In this document: piece by piece, positions 53,973-64,000 of the stretch
Position numbering within the stretch: the stretch's first letter is position 1
Layout: every line of letters starts with the position of its first letter
Source: Apoda limacodes
Taxonomy: Eukaryota; Arthropoda; Insecta; Lepidoptera; Limacodidae
Length of the DNA stretch: 64,000 nt
Direction of reading: 5' to 3'
Assembly (NCBI GenBank): GCA_946406115.1
Contig: OX291552.1
Coordinates: 1,488,001 to 1,552,000, forward strand
Notes under the pieces: model-generated
The model's input: only the letters and a program-made list of their open reading frames with translations
Databases searched by the model: none
Told to the model about the DNA's origin: nothing
Made by a program: the position numbers and the translations under genes

Positions 53973-54881
53973 TCTCCGCAATTTTTTTTTTAATTTTTTT
54001 TTAATTTGTGGCTTTAATTAAGTCAGAAGACTCAACTATTTGCCAATGTCAGTTAACACGAAGTAAATAAGATGCTGGTGAACGGTTTCTATTGATGTAA
54101 ATATTGTGCTTACTCAGTCTATGTAAACTACAAAAACAAAAAACTACTAGGTAACTAAAAACATAATTGGAATACATACATCTTTAAAAATATCATAACA
54201 ATACATAAACATAGATATAAAACAATACAGAAATTTCAAATTCTAATATTATTAAATGACATGAATTTAGACAAAATTTTAATGACTTTACGTGAATATA
54301 CATAAATAAGGAGGCATTTAAGGTTAATAGGACGAGGGATATTACAGCGTAGTAATTCATACAATGATGATGACAGTTTTGGGCATTCAAAAAATATATG
54401 ATCCATAGTACCCTCGTCCAAGCCACATTCACACAAAGAATTGTCCCTGATCCTGAGTTTAGCTAAATGTACCGGAGTACAAGCATGACCAAAACGAAGG
54501 CGACAAATAGTTGTAGTAAACATTCTAATTGTATCACGATGACGGAAAAACCATGGTTTCGATGGGATATCAAGTTGAATGTCACCACAGTGCTTACCTT
54601 TAAGTGCTTTGGAAACTTTCCACATCGAGTCCCAAGATTTTATCATTTGGGGTTTTGTTAAGGTAAGAAGGTCATGGGCGTATAATTTATGATATTCTAA
54701 GGAGCCAGAGACAATGGCATCCCTAGCACATGAATCAGCAACTTCATTGCCCTGTATCCCAGAATGTCCTGGTATCCAGGCCAAAACAACATCCATATCT
54801 TTACACAAACACTTATATAAGGCTTCTTTTATGTTTAAGATGATTGGAAATGGAGATCTACAACGGAATTGGTTCTCCGCA
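53973..54881 (-). mobile_element. 5'-truncated I-type element, tandem copy 1, with 8-bp target duplication
   Basis: Body 53981-54873, flanked by TCTCCGCA at 53973-53980 and 54874-54881. On - it carries the second half of an RNase H domain (VLAWIPGHSGIQGNEVAD near 54790-54735), the Cys/His block CECGLDEGTMDHIFFEC near 54440-54390, a stop near 54236, and 3' UTR to the A/T-rich tail. It begins only 169 bp upstream of the USP30 start codon. Confidence 0.88.
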
Positions 54882-55112
54882 CTTTATTTGGTCTGATATT
54901 TGACATGTGCTACATGTAAATCTTGTGATTTGGCGTTCCTTCTGAGCCGCGTTGCAATTTAATAGTAAAACCTCATTTTAGCACTACCCGTTCAGTCTAA
55001 GCGCATCTGATAATTTCAGCGGCGCTATTATTGCTCAAAACGCTAACAATTTCTGCTAAAAATTAGCCAGATGGAACGCCGTAATTGACTTAAAAAATTT
55101 CATAGGACAGTA
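54882..55112. other. Duplicated flank, unit 1
   Basis: 231 bp from CTTTATTTGGTCTGATATTT to TTCATAGGACAGTA, repeated at 55990-56220 with a few changes. Near 55040-55080 it contains CGCTAACAATTTCTGCTAAA and CAGATGGAACGCC, the reverse complement of the satellite monomer core at 26.3-27.5 kb. Confidence 0.88.
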
Positions 55113-55989
55113 TTTTTTTTTTGTGGCTTTAATAAAGACTCCACTATTTGCCAATGTCAGTTAACACGAAATAAATAAAATGCTGGTGAACGATTTCTAT
55201 TGATGTAAATATTGTGCTTACTCAGTCTATGTACACTACAATAACAAAAAACTACTAGGTAACTAAAAACAAAATTGGAATACATACGTATTTAAAAATA
55301 TCATAACAATACATAAACATAGATACAAAACAAAACATAAATTTCAAAGTCTAATATTATTAAATGACATGAATTTAGACAAAATTTTAATGACTTTACG
55401 TGAATATACATAAATAAGGAGGCATTTAAGGTTAATAGGACGAGGGATATTACAGGGTAGTAATTCATACAATGATGATGACAGTTTTGGGCATTCAAAA
55501 AATATATGATCCATAGTACCCTCGTCCAAGCCACATTCACACAAAGAATTGTCCCTGATCCTGAGTTTAGCTAAATGTACCGGAGTACAAGCATGACCAA
55601 AACGAAGGCGACAAATAGTTGTAGTAAACATTCTAATTGTATCACGATGACGGAAAAACCATGGTTTCGATGGGATATCAAGTTGAATGTCACCATAGTG
55701 CTTACCTTTAAGTGCTTTAGAAACTTTCCACATCGAGTCCCAAGATTTTATCATTTGGGGTTTTGTTAAGGTAAGAAGGTCATGGGCGTATAATTTATGA
55801 TATTCTAAGGAGCCAGAGACAATGGCATCCCTAGCACATGAATCAGCAACTTCATTGCCCTGTATCCCAGAATGTCCTGGTATCCAGGCCAAAACAACAT
55901 CCATATCTTTACACAGACACTTATATAAGGCTTCTTTTATGTTTAAGATGATTGGAAATGGAGATCTACAACGGAATTGGTTCTCCGCA
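55113..55989 (-). mobile_element. I-type element, tandem copy 2 (mosaic)
   Basis: Same 5' truncation point and TCTCCGCA (55982-55989) as copy 1, but the tail side (AATAAAGACTCCAC after the T-run) and CTRL-side residue ELLPCNI agree with copy 3. RNase H residues GHSGIQG, QLDIPSK and HRDTIRM agree with copy 1. Its left boundary is the flank sequence ending GGACAGTA, not TCTCCGCA. This is what a product of unequal exchange between copies 1 and 3 would look like. Confidence 0.85.
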
Positions 55990-56220
55990 CTTTATTTGGT
56001 CTGATATTTGACATGTGCTACATGTAAATCTTGTGATTTGGCGTTCCTTCTGAGCCGCGTTGCAATTTAATAGTAAAACCTCATTTTAGCACTACCCGTT
56101 CAGTCTAAGCGCATCTGATAATTTCAGTGGCGCTATTATTGCTAAAAACGCTAACAATTTCTGCTAAAAAGTAGCCAGATGGAACGCCGTAATTGACTTA
56201 AAAAATTTCATAGGACAGTA
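55990..56220. other. Duplicated flank, unit 2
   Basis: 231-bp copy of 54882-55112, ending GGACAGTA directly before the T-run of copy 3. Differs by a handful of substitutions (for example TTTCAGTGG for TTTCAGCGG). Confidence 0.88.
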
Positions 56221-56450
56221 TTTTTTTTTGTGGCTTTAATAAAGACTCCACTATTTGCCAATGTCAGTTAACACGAAATAAATAAAATGCTGGTGAACGG
56301 TTTCTATTGATGTAAATATTGTGCTTACTCAGTCTATGTACACTACAATAACAAAAAACTACTAGGTAACTAAAAACAAAATTGGAATACATACATCTTT
56401 AAAAATATCATAACAATACATAAACATAGATATAAAACAATACAGAAATT

Positions 56451-57293
56451 TCAAATTCTAATATTATTAAATGACATGAATTTAGACAAAATTTTAATGA
56501 CTTTACGTGAATATACATAAATAAGGAGGCATTTAAGGTTAATAGGACGAGGGATATTACAGGGTAGTAATTCATACAATGATGATGACAGTTTTGGGCA
56601 TTCAAAAAATATATGATCCATAGTACCCTCGTCCAAGCCACATTCACACAAAGAATTGTCCCTGATCCTGAGTTTAGCTAAATGTACCAGAGTACAAGCA
56701 TGACCAAAACGAAGGCGATAAATAGTTGTAGTAAACATTCTATTTGTATCACGATGACGGAAAAACCATGGTTTCGATGGGATAACAAATTGAATGTCAC
56801 CATAGTGCTTCCCTTTAAGTGCTTTGGAAACTTTCCACATCGAGTCCCAAGATTTTATCATTTGGGGTTTTGTTAAGGTAAGAAGGTCATGGGCGTATAA
56901 TTTATGATGTTCTAAGGAGCCAGAGACAATGGCATCCCTAGCACATGAATCAGCAACTTCATTGCCCAGTATCTTAGAATGTCCTGGTATCCAGGCCAAT
57001 ACAACATCCATATCTTTACACAGACACTTATATAAGGCTTCTTTTATGTTTAAGATGATTGGAAATGGAGATCTACAACGGAATTGGTTTGCGAGAATTG
57101 CCTGTAGACAGCTTAATGAATCGGACAGAATTAAAGATTTATGAAGGGAATGAGATTCAATATAATTTATGGCTTCTAATATAGCAATAGATTCACCAGT
57201 AAAGACAGAACATTCAGCTGGGCACTTGTAATTTAGAATTGTATTAAATTTTGGTATCCAAACTGCTGCCCCAACACATCCATTTTCCGACAA
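56451..57293 (-). pseudogene. RNase H domain and C-terminus of I-type ORF2
   Basis: 280 open codons. Motifs: VFTGESIAILEAINYIE (catalytic Glu), SLILSDSLSCLQAI (Asp), AWIPGHSKILGNEVADSCA (His and Asp). Then a C-terminal CECGLDEGTMDHIFFEC Cys/His block as in I and R1 groups. In the family RNase H removes the RNA strand after first-strand synthesis. This part is itself intact, but the upstream RT is in other frames. Confidence 0.88.
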
Positions 57294-57528
57294 TTTTGAG
57301 GCATCAGTATAAAGAGGACACCAACCTCGCCAGTCTTTAAACAGTTTTCTTTGTAAGGATAAGTTTGCTTGTAAAGTTTACTTAGTTATACCTAGATTCA
57401 AATTAACTTTGGGACGAAAAGTCAGAACTTGGAAATTAGTACAAGAGAGAGGAAATTTGGGAAATTTGGTAGGAGGGCATGTAAGATTGGCAATTTTGAA
57501 AAAGCTTTTAAGAATAGGAGGAATATCT

Positions 57529-59045
57529 TTATAAAGCCAGTAAGGGGGATCGGAATAATAAAGAATGAGAAACAAATTGAAATAATTTATATATAAATCG
57601 ATCACTAAGAAACTGCCGGTGTAATTTCAAAGGTGGTTCAACACATTCTATTTGTAGACAGTTAATAGGAGTGGACTTCATTGCTCCAGTAATAATTCTA
57701 AGGCATTTATATTGAATCAGGTCTAGTTTAGCTAAGGCCAATTTATTACATGTTTTTATAGTAAAGCAAGCATAATCAATATTACTACGAATTATGGCAT
57801 TATAAATTAATTTTTGTGACTGCCCCACCAAACACCTACTAAAGCGCGAAGAACATTAACCCCCTTTTCGCACTTTTGAGTGATATAATTTAGATGAGGA
57901 ATACCAGTCATTCTGCGGTCCAGAAAAAATCCCAGGAATCTTACTGTTTCTACCAATGGGATAGCCTGATTTTTATAAAGAATTTCAATATCTGGAGAAG
58001 ATCTGCGTCTAGAGAACACTATCACGTAGCTTTTAGGGGAAGACAGCTCTAGTCCGTGATTGGAAAGCCAATCTGAAAGATAACTCATCGCTGAATTAAG
58101 GCGTGTTCGAGCCAAAGAAATGTCTTGGCTAGGGAAATATAATGCAAGATCATCTGCATACTGAAGTATACGACAGAAAGAATTGACAGATTGCTCTAAG
58201 TCAAATTTGTATAAGCTATAGAATAGACGGCTGAGAACCGATCCTTGTGGGAAACCTTTCCAAACATATCTTGTTGGAAGAAGAGATGCCTGAGAGCGAA
58301 TATGGATGGTCCTCTGCATAAGCAAATTTAAAATAAATTGAATGACTTTACTGGAACATTTAGCTGTAGTAATTTTTGTTTAAGAACTGGTAAAAGAACA
58401 CTATCATAGGCCCAGGAGATATCCAAAAAAACTCCAACTAGGAATTCATTCTTAGAAAGAGCAATACGAATGTCTGATGTGAGAATACTAAGACTGTCGA
58501 CTGTGCCTTTTCCTTTTCTGAAGCCAAACTGTGATTTAGCCAAACTCCCATTGTTTTCCATAAACCATTCAAGTCTATTCTTGACCATATGTTCCATGAT
58601 TTTGGCTAATTCAGATGAGAGAGCAATTGGTCTATAGGAATTAGGGTCAGAGGGGCTTTTACCGGGTTTTAAAATAGGAATAATGATTTGCCTATTCCAT
58701 GCTGTGGGGATCTCACCAGTGGAAAAAATCTGATTAACGATTTTGAGAAAATGTTTTTGGGCTGTAAAAGAAAGGTTTTTGATGAACGAGTATGGGATTC
58801 CATCTTCTCCTGGGGAGGAGTCATGAAGACCATTTATGGCACAATTAAATTCTTCTAAAGAGAACGGAGAGTCTAACCAATTGGTAATATCCGGGAAAAA
58901 AGAAATAGAAGGGATATTGTCTATGTTAGGAGCTGAGGGGGGAGCTAATTTGCTACAGAAGGAGTCTACCCATGTTGAAGGGTCATAAGAGGTAGGATCA
59001 TTTGCAATAAGGGAGCCTCGAATTTTTTTAATATTATTCCATACT
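57529..59045 (-). pseudogene. Reverse transcriptase of I-type ORF2
   Basis: On -: KSQFGFRKGKGTVDSLSIL at 58535-58480, VGVFLDISWAYDSVLLPVLK (first Asp) near 58440, GFPQGSVLSRLFYSLYKFDL near 58250, ILQYADDLALYFPSQ (YADD intact) near 58165-58120, FLGFFLDRRMTGIPHLNYI near 57925, and the thumb YNAIIRSNIDYACF near 57800-57760. Frame breaks near 58326, 57830 and 57600. The part before 58600 is readable only in pieces (SYRPIALSS-like near 58640). Confidence 0.85.
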
Positions 59046-59049
59046 AATG

Positions 59050-59970
59050 CTACAGGGGATCTCGGGGATAAACTTTCGCAGAATTTCTTCCAGCTATCTT
59101 TTTTTTCTTAGAAAAAATTTTCTTTGCAGTGGCAGCAATTTTTTGGAAAATCAAAAAATTATCCATGGACATGTTACGAGAAAAGAGCGATACTGCTAAC
59201 TTACGCTGCCTTATCAGGGCAGTGCATTCAGAATCCCACCTTGGGGGGGACGATATCTTTTTCCTTGCTGAATTTTTAAGGGGAAAAATTTTCTCAGCAG
59301 AAGAAGAAAGAGCAGAAACAAATTGTGAGTAGGCTGTTAAATGATGATAGTCATTGTTTTCAAAGTTTCCAGAAATTTTGCTATCAACCGACGAAGAAAA
59401 GAAAAACCAGTCAGCTTTTCTCGAATTAAACTTGAGTAGAGGAGAAGGAGACTGAACTGGAGTAATACGATGGGGTAAGTTTAGAACAATAGGAAAATGA
59501 TCACTCCCTAAACATTGTGGAAAAAAAAACCAACTCATAATTAGGGCAAGGCAAGGAGAACTACACGATAAATCTACAGCACTTTTGGGGTTTAGGGAGG
59601 GAGAAACTCGACGAGTTGGAGATCCGTCATTGAGAACACAGACATTCGTTTCATCAAATAAGTCTAGCAATAGAAGAGCAAATGAATCGCAATAGTGTGA
59701 ACCCCAAGAAGGGTGATGGCTGTTAAAATCACCCATTATAATGACAGGTTTGGGAAGGGATAAAATAATTTGTTTTAGATCAGGAATCAGCGATGGGTGA
59801 GGATGTGGAATATATAAAGTAAGAAATGAAATGTCCATGGCTTGTAAAGCTACAGCGTTAAATTCATGATGATGGGGTGTAGGAATTTGTTGCCACCCCA
59901 ACCATCTGATCTGTCGTCCCGAAGACAAGAGTAGCCTTGGACACGAAATCGAGTACCAGGGACTAGCCAT
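59050..59970 (-). pseudogene. APE endonuclease of I-type ORF2
   Basis: 306 open codons with VIIMGDFNSHHPSWGSHYCD (catalytic Asp/Asn block) and LGSDHFPIVLNLP (catalytic SDH), followed by a Ser/Lys-rich linker. The N-terminal third of the endonuclease, upstream of 59970, is out of frame. In the family this enzyme nicks the target DNA to prime reverse transcription. Confidence 0.88.
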
Positions 59971-60047
59971 GACTCCGAGATGGTGACAATGGAGGGGCGG
60001 TATTTATTGAGTAAATATATAAGTTTACTTTTTTGTGTCTGACACTT

Positions 60048-61528
60048 TTACAGTTCCACTGTATGAGCCGCGTTGGCTCTATTTGACTGAGCAATATTGG
60101 CTATCTGAATTATTTTACTGGCAACGTCGTTCGGTAAGCTATCATTAAATCTGGAAATAAGGCTTAATAAGAAATTCAAAGTGATATCCAAGAGCTTATC
60201 ATTTGGTGAGATATCAGACGAAGAGGACAAAGCGCAACCATTGGGAAGGGAAGAGGGTGGAGAACATACAATTTGGTTATGAGCCTGTATATCATAGCTT
60301 CGGGAAAGGATTGGCTTGGTTTTAGGACTAATTGTAAGACTAATAGTTTTCCTGTAAGAGTTGTTTGGAGTGGAGGGGTTTGAAGGGAACCTAATTTGAC
60401 TATTATTATTAATTTGAAGATTCCTAGAAAATGTGAGAGGTAGGGCAGGGGATCGACTGCCTTCAGCATAAGATTTATAAACTGTAGCAAATTGAGAGGA
60501 GGCATCTGCATAAGATATGTTATTTTCAGACATGCTCTGCTTTATATTTTTTGCCTAATGTACTCAGGGCTTGTTTTGTTTGCGGCAAAATGCTGGCCAA
60601 AACAAAAAATACATTTTGCTTGATCCGGAGACACAGAGCAGTTATCACCTGCATGTTCATTACCACATCTGTAGCATCGAGGTTTACTACGGCACTGTAT
60701 CTTAATGTGTCCGAATTTGCAACAATTGTTACATTGAATAGTTGGAAATACATATGTCTCTACCTTTAATGATGTGTTATAACAGAACAACCGTGGTGGA
60801 AGAGCCTGACCCTGAAACGTAAGAACTACTGATCCTGTTGGTATCCATTTAGGAGAACTATCAGTGAGATCCTTACGGTTCAGACGGCGAGCCTTTAAGA
60901 TTTGGCCGAAGCCGTTAGGAAGTTCAATGGCATCTACAAATTCATCCATAGACCAATCGGTTGGAACATCTCTGACTAACCCCATTCGCGTTATATTATA
61001 GAAGGGAATAGATATTTTATATTTGTAAGCTTTTAACAAGTCACTTTTAAGGAACTGATTTGCTTCTTCTGCTGTTGAGAATTGAACTGAAATGCGGTTC
61101 CGTCCTACACTCTTAATACCATCTTGCAAATTATTTTTAAACTGATGCCTAAACAAGAACTGACCAAATTTGATCGCACGCAAAGTCAGTCCTGCCGAAG
61201 GGTCTGACTCCTCTCTACTTACATGTACTAGGAAAGGACCTACATCATCTTTGGAATACTGTCGGTCTTGAGCAACCAAACTGGGGTGAGTGTATACTGT
61301 CTGAATTGACGGGGAAGCTGTATCGGGATTGGTTATAGTTTTTTTACTGGATAATACACTACTTTCATCGTCGGTTCTCTCACGTTTGCGGGGGTTATCA
61401 TTAGTCTGTGTGAATAGGCCTGGAGAGGGCGCAACGTTCAATACATTGAGTGAAATAGAGGGATCCGGGGGCTCAAGGGGGATGTAGTTGTCCATTGTTC
61501 CACAAAAATGGAACAACGAACAAACCAA
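60048..61528 (-). pseudogene. ORF1 (gag-like, zinc knuckles) of the I-type element
   Basis: Likely start MDNYIPLEPPDPSIS at 61495, with an alternative in-frame Met at 61528. 61528-60542 is open and ends in three zinc knuckles: CNNCCKFGHIKIQC, CYRCGNEHAGDNC and CIFCFGQHFAANKTSPEY. A frame change at about 60540 separates the C-terminal part (60533-60048, starting MSENNISYADASSQF). In the family this is the nucleic-acid binding protein of the particle. Confidence 0.88.
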
Positions 61529-61560
61529 AGTAAAAATGTATAGTACTACGTACTTACCAA

Positions 61561-62411
61561 ATACCTATATGAATTGATTACAACTAAATATGTACTAAGT
61601 TAGCTCAATTTATAAATAAATTGTCGAGAAATCAAAATCCGCGTTCTATGGCGATCACTGACATTTGACAATACGGCAATATTGTAGAAACAACTTTTAT
61701 TTTTTAGACCATGCTGCCTAGTCATTAGTAATAATTTTTCTTCATATTTTTTTTCAACATAAAGTCTTCGGTAGTATTTCCTTGATAAATAAATTCCATA
61801 TTGTTAAGGTCCAAATATTTACGTCTTCAGTATTTGTCTTATTTTTCTCTTACTTTTATTTGTGTCCAATCCTGTTTGTCTTTATAATGTTGCCTTAGGC
61901 CAATTTGTTTATATCCAATCCTTCATAAAAGTAGACATAAGTATTCTATGGTTAAATCCAATAAATCTTATTTACATTTTAACATAACCTGTGAGTTATG
62001 GCGCGAACCTTAAGAAGGAGTGGTGTTTTTTTCTCTTTAATTTTTCTAAATTCATTTAGTTACTTTCGATGTATATATTTTAGCAATGTTTTATGAAAGC
62101 GTATTAAGAATTGTGCAGCGAAGGCGCATGAATAGTGAATTATGAAGAAATAAGCAGGACATGACGCGCAATGTCTGAGGATCCACACCAAATCTCCCGC
62201 CCAATCTAGGGACTTGAAAACGAGGACGCGCGGTAACGCCCGCGCCACGATACGATATAATATAATTGACTTTGACTCTGGCAAATGCATAAATGGTCTG
62301 CTAAGACCGAACGAGCCCATTATAATATAAAAAAAAAAACATAACCTGTACAATAACTGAAAACTAGATATAATGACAATGAACAAATTAGATATAATGC
62401 ACTTACAAACA
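61561..62411. other. Non-coding AT-rich stretch
   Basis: No gene recognised. 62140-62260 is a locally GC-richer patch (GAGGACGCGCGGTAACGCCC) without a recognisable product. Confidence 0.45.
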
Positions 62412-62815
62412 TTTTTGAATGCCCAAAACTGTCATCATCACTGTATGAATTACTACCCTGTAATATCCCTCGTCCTATTAACCTTAAATGCCTCCTTATT
62501 TATGTATATTCACGTAAAGTCATCAAAATTTTGTCTAAATTCATGTCATTTAATAATATTAGTCTTTGAAATTTATGTATTGTTTTGTATCTATGTTTAT
62601 GTATTGTTATGATATTTTTAAATACGTATGTATTCCAATTTTGTTTTTAGTTACCTAGCAGTTTTTTGTTTTTGTAGTGTACATAGACTGAGTAAGCTCA
62701 ATATTTACATCAATAGAAACCGTTCTCCAGCATCTTATTTACTTCGTGTTAACTGACATTGGCAAATAGTTGAGTGTTCTGACTTAATTAAAGCCACAAA
62801 AAAAAAGCAATAAAA
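62412..62815 (+). mobile_element. I-type element 3' end, inverted copy
   Basis: Reverse orientation relative to the tandem array: TTTTTGAATGCCCAAAACTG to AATTAAAGCCACAAAA plus A-run near 62798-62820. Matches 53981-54405. Some diagnostic positions (AAATACGTATG; TCTTTGAAATTTATG) agree with tandem copy 2 rather than 1 or 3. Confidence 0.85.
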
Positions 62816-62848
62816 AAAAAACGTTTTTACAAATTGTACACAATTTGG

Positions 62849-63066
62849 GCGCGTTCGTTCTGGGATTAAGAGTTCCCACAAATGATACTTTTCACACTTT
62901 TGATAACGACAGTGACAAAAATAACAAAAATATCGTAAACGAACGCATGACAGTTTGTCACAGATGATACTAAAATTTTGATACTTTTGATACCAATGCT
63001 AAACGAACGGATGACAGGTGGCAAAAGTAATGAAAATAATGATTCTGCATCCAAGAACGAACGCGC
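62849..63066. mobile_element. MITE with terminal inverted repeats
   Basis: Left end GCGCGTTCGTTCTGGGATT, right end reverse-complemented GCGCGTTCGTTCTTGGATG, total about 218 bp. The interior has further inverted pieces (AAACGAACGCATGACAG and GCTAAACGAACGGATGACAG are direct). No coding capacity. A partial relative lies at 33390-33540. Confidence 0.75.
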
Positions 63067-63074
63067 TCATAATA

Positions 63075-64000
63075 CACAAAAATTTAAAATTCTACTGTAT
63101 TCACAATATATTTACGAAGCGAGACAAACGTACAACTATTTTTAAGCAAAATTTCAATGCTACGCGGGACCAATTCAGCTTTTTTGTAAATATTAATCAG
63201 TTCACACGTAAGCACAAGGTGCTGGATGCCAAAGGATGAACATTCAAAGAACAAATGCTGCAAGGTTTGTGTTGCCTGGGAATCACACTGATTACATTGA
63301 GGGGTATTTGTCATACGCATACGGTGATGATGAGAGTTAATACGACAATGACCAAATCTAAGTCTGCAGACAATGCAGTAAAATTTTTTATTAATGTAGT
63401 ATTGACTTTTACAAAACCAAGGCAAACTGTTAATAGATATGTTAAGAGCAGCATACCACAAACCCTTATTCCGGATTTGAGTACAACGGTCCCATTGCTT
63501 TTTCCACCTTTAGCCCATCCTGATTTTTAAATCAGGAATAACATCTGTCAATGGAAGGAATAACTCAAAACTACTATTCTTAATGCTAAAAGGTAAGTTT
63601 AAATTTGAAATTGTTTTAGCTGAATGATCCGCCTTTTAATTTCCATAGATGATATCCAAACAAAATTGACATGAATGTTAAGGAGACAGACAATCTCGGT
63701 TAATATTTTTTTTATTTGATATAACAGGTAATTATCATTGGAATCAAATTTATTATTTTGTAAGGCTTTCAAAACACTCATACTGTCACTAGCAATAACC
63801 CATTGTAAACATTGCTGATGTTGTTTTTGTATATGTTTTAGCGCAAGTAATATAGCAGCAGCTTCAGCTGTAAAAATTGAAGCTTTGTTATGGATTTTAT
63901 ACCCAATGTTCAGTTTTATTTCACTATTATATATTGCAATGGAAACATTATTTTCATTTTTTGATCCATCTGCCAACATCTCATACACTTGTTCTTTTGT
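63075..64000 (-). mobile_element. Second RNase H-bearing non-LTR element, running off the window
   Basis: On - from the window edge: FTAEAAAILLALKHIQKQHQ (Glu block), WVIASDSMSVLKALQNNKFD (Asp block), then after a break near 63600 a WFCKSQYYINKKFYCIVCRL and CNQCDSQATQTLQHLFFEC Cys/His block. Same domain order as the I-type element but clearly diverged, so a different family. The third RNase H block (WIPGH) is degraded (FVWISSMEIKRR). Confidence 0.82.

Larger units (their letters stand above)
56221..61560 (-). mobile_element. Near full-length I-type non-LTR retrotransposon (copy 3)
   Basis: On -: ORF1 61528-60048, ORF2 about 60000-56451 with APE endonuclease, RT and RNase H in that order, 3' UTR to the A-tail at 56229-56221. 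APE plus RT plus RNase H with a zinc-knuckle ORF1 is the I-group layout. It has frameshifts and stops in both ORFs, so it is inactive. The 5' end is set approximately, just before the first ORF1 Met; I could not find a target duplication matching the 3' flank. Confidence 0.88.

Noticed and set aside
54467..57144. Repeated + frames opposite the RNase H copies
   Set aside because: The three near-identical frames are antisense to conserved RNase H coding sequence and have no motif.
56221..61560. Target-site duplication for the full-length I-type element
   Set aside because: I looked for the 3' flank phrase ending GGACAGTA near 61.5-62.4 kb and did not find it.
1..64000. piRNA cluster made of nested transposons in both orientations
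   Set aside because: The nested mixed-orientation layout is compatible, but nothing in the sequence alone distinguishes a piRNA source from ordinary transposon-rich DNA.

Overview
The window looks like nuclear DNA of a lepidopteran insect (moth or butterfly; species not determinable here). The reasons are AT-rich spacers packed with broken non-LTR retrotransposons (Jockey-, CR1-, RTE- and I-type), tRNA-derived SINEs, MITEs, satellites and interspersed repeats of a kind common in Lepidoptera, and only two recognisable host genes. There is no bacterial gene organisation, no CRISPR array and no rRNA.

Host genes. (1) eIF6, the 60S anti-association factor, is a complete intronless 245-codon frame on + at 21834-22571. 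(2) USP30, the mitochondrial outer-membrane deubiquitinase, is on - from 53804 to 31757. I assembled it by eye as nine exons whose splice phases all agree, giving 493 residues. It has an N-terminal membrane anchor, a Cys box, a QDAHE box, two CxxC zinc-ligand pairs, a His box and a serine at the third catalytic position. Its introns hold most of the repeats between 32 and 53 kb. Exon 5 has two extra partial copies downstream. A single orphan exon-like frame (4525-4758, -) may belong to another gene.

Layout. 0-8.5 kb: AT-rich DNA with interspersed repeats, a broken Jockey-type copy (3.07-4.5 kb, -), a Jockey 3' end (6.47-7.11 kb, -) and the C-terminus of a Cys-rich transposon protein (7.1-7.4 kb). 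8.5-13.7 kb: one end-to-end Jockey-type element bounded by an 11-bp target-site duplication. 16.7-18.3 and 20.3-21.7 kb: CR1/Jockey-like fragments on either strand, the second ending about 150 bp before eIF6. 24.7-25.6 kb: decayed transposon gene. 26.3-27.5 kb: satellite of about 81 bp with a trimeric higher-order repeat, interrupted or ended by a MITE-like insert. 30.2-31.4 kb: repeat and Jockey 3' end. 31.8-53.8 kb: USP30 with introns containing a 36-bp minisatellite that is open in frame, two broken transposase-like genes, RTE and CR1-like fragments, a Tc1/mariner-derived MITE, an 800-bp solo LTR and a GC-rich 140-bp tandem repeat. 54-61.6 kb: a nearly full-length I-type element preceded by two tandem copies of a truncated sister plus 231 bp of flank, apparently made by unequal exchange just upstream of the USP30 start. 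62.4-64 kb: an inverted I-type 3' end, a MITE, and a second RNase H-bearing element running off the window.

The two host genes have no evident functional link. The rest is best read as layered mobile DNA, with relative age partly readable from nesting. I found no convincing new functional system. The most informative structures are the USP30 exon triplication, the I-element tandem mosaic at the USP30 5' end, and the satellite with higher-order structure whose monomer relatives recur elsewhere in the window.
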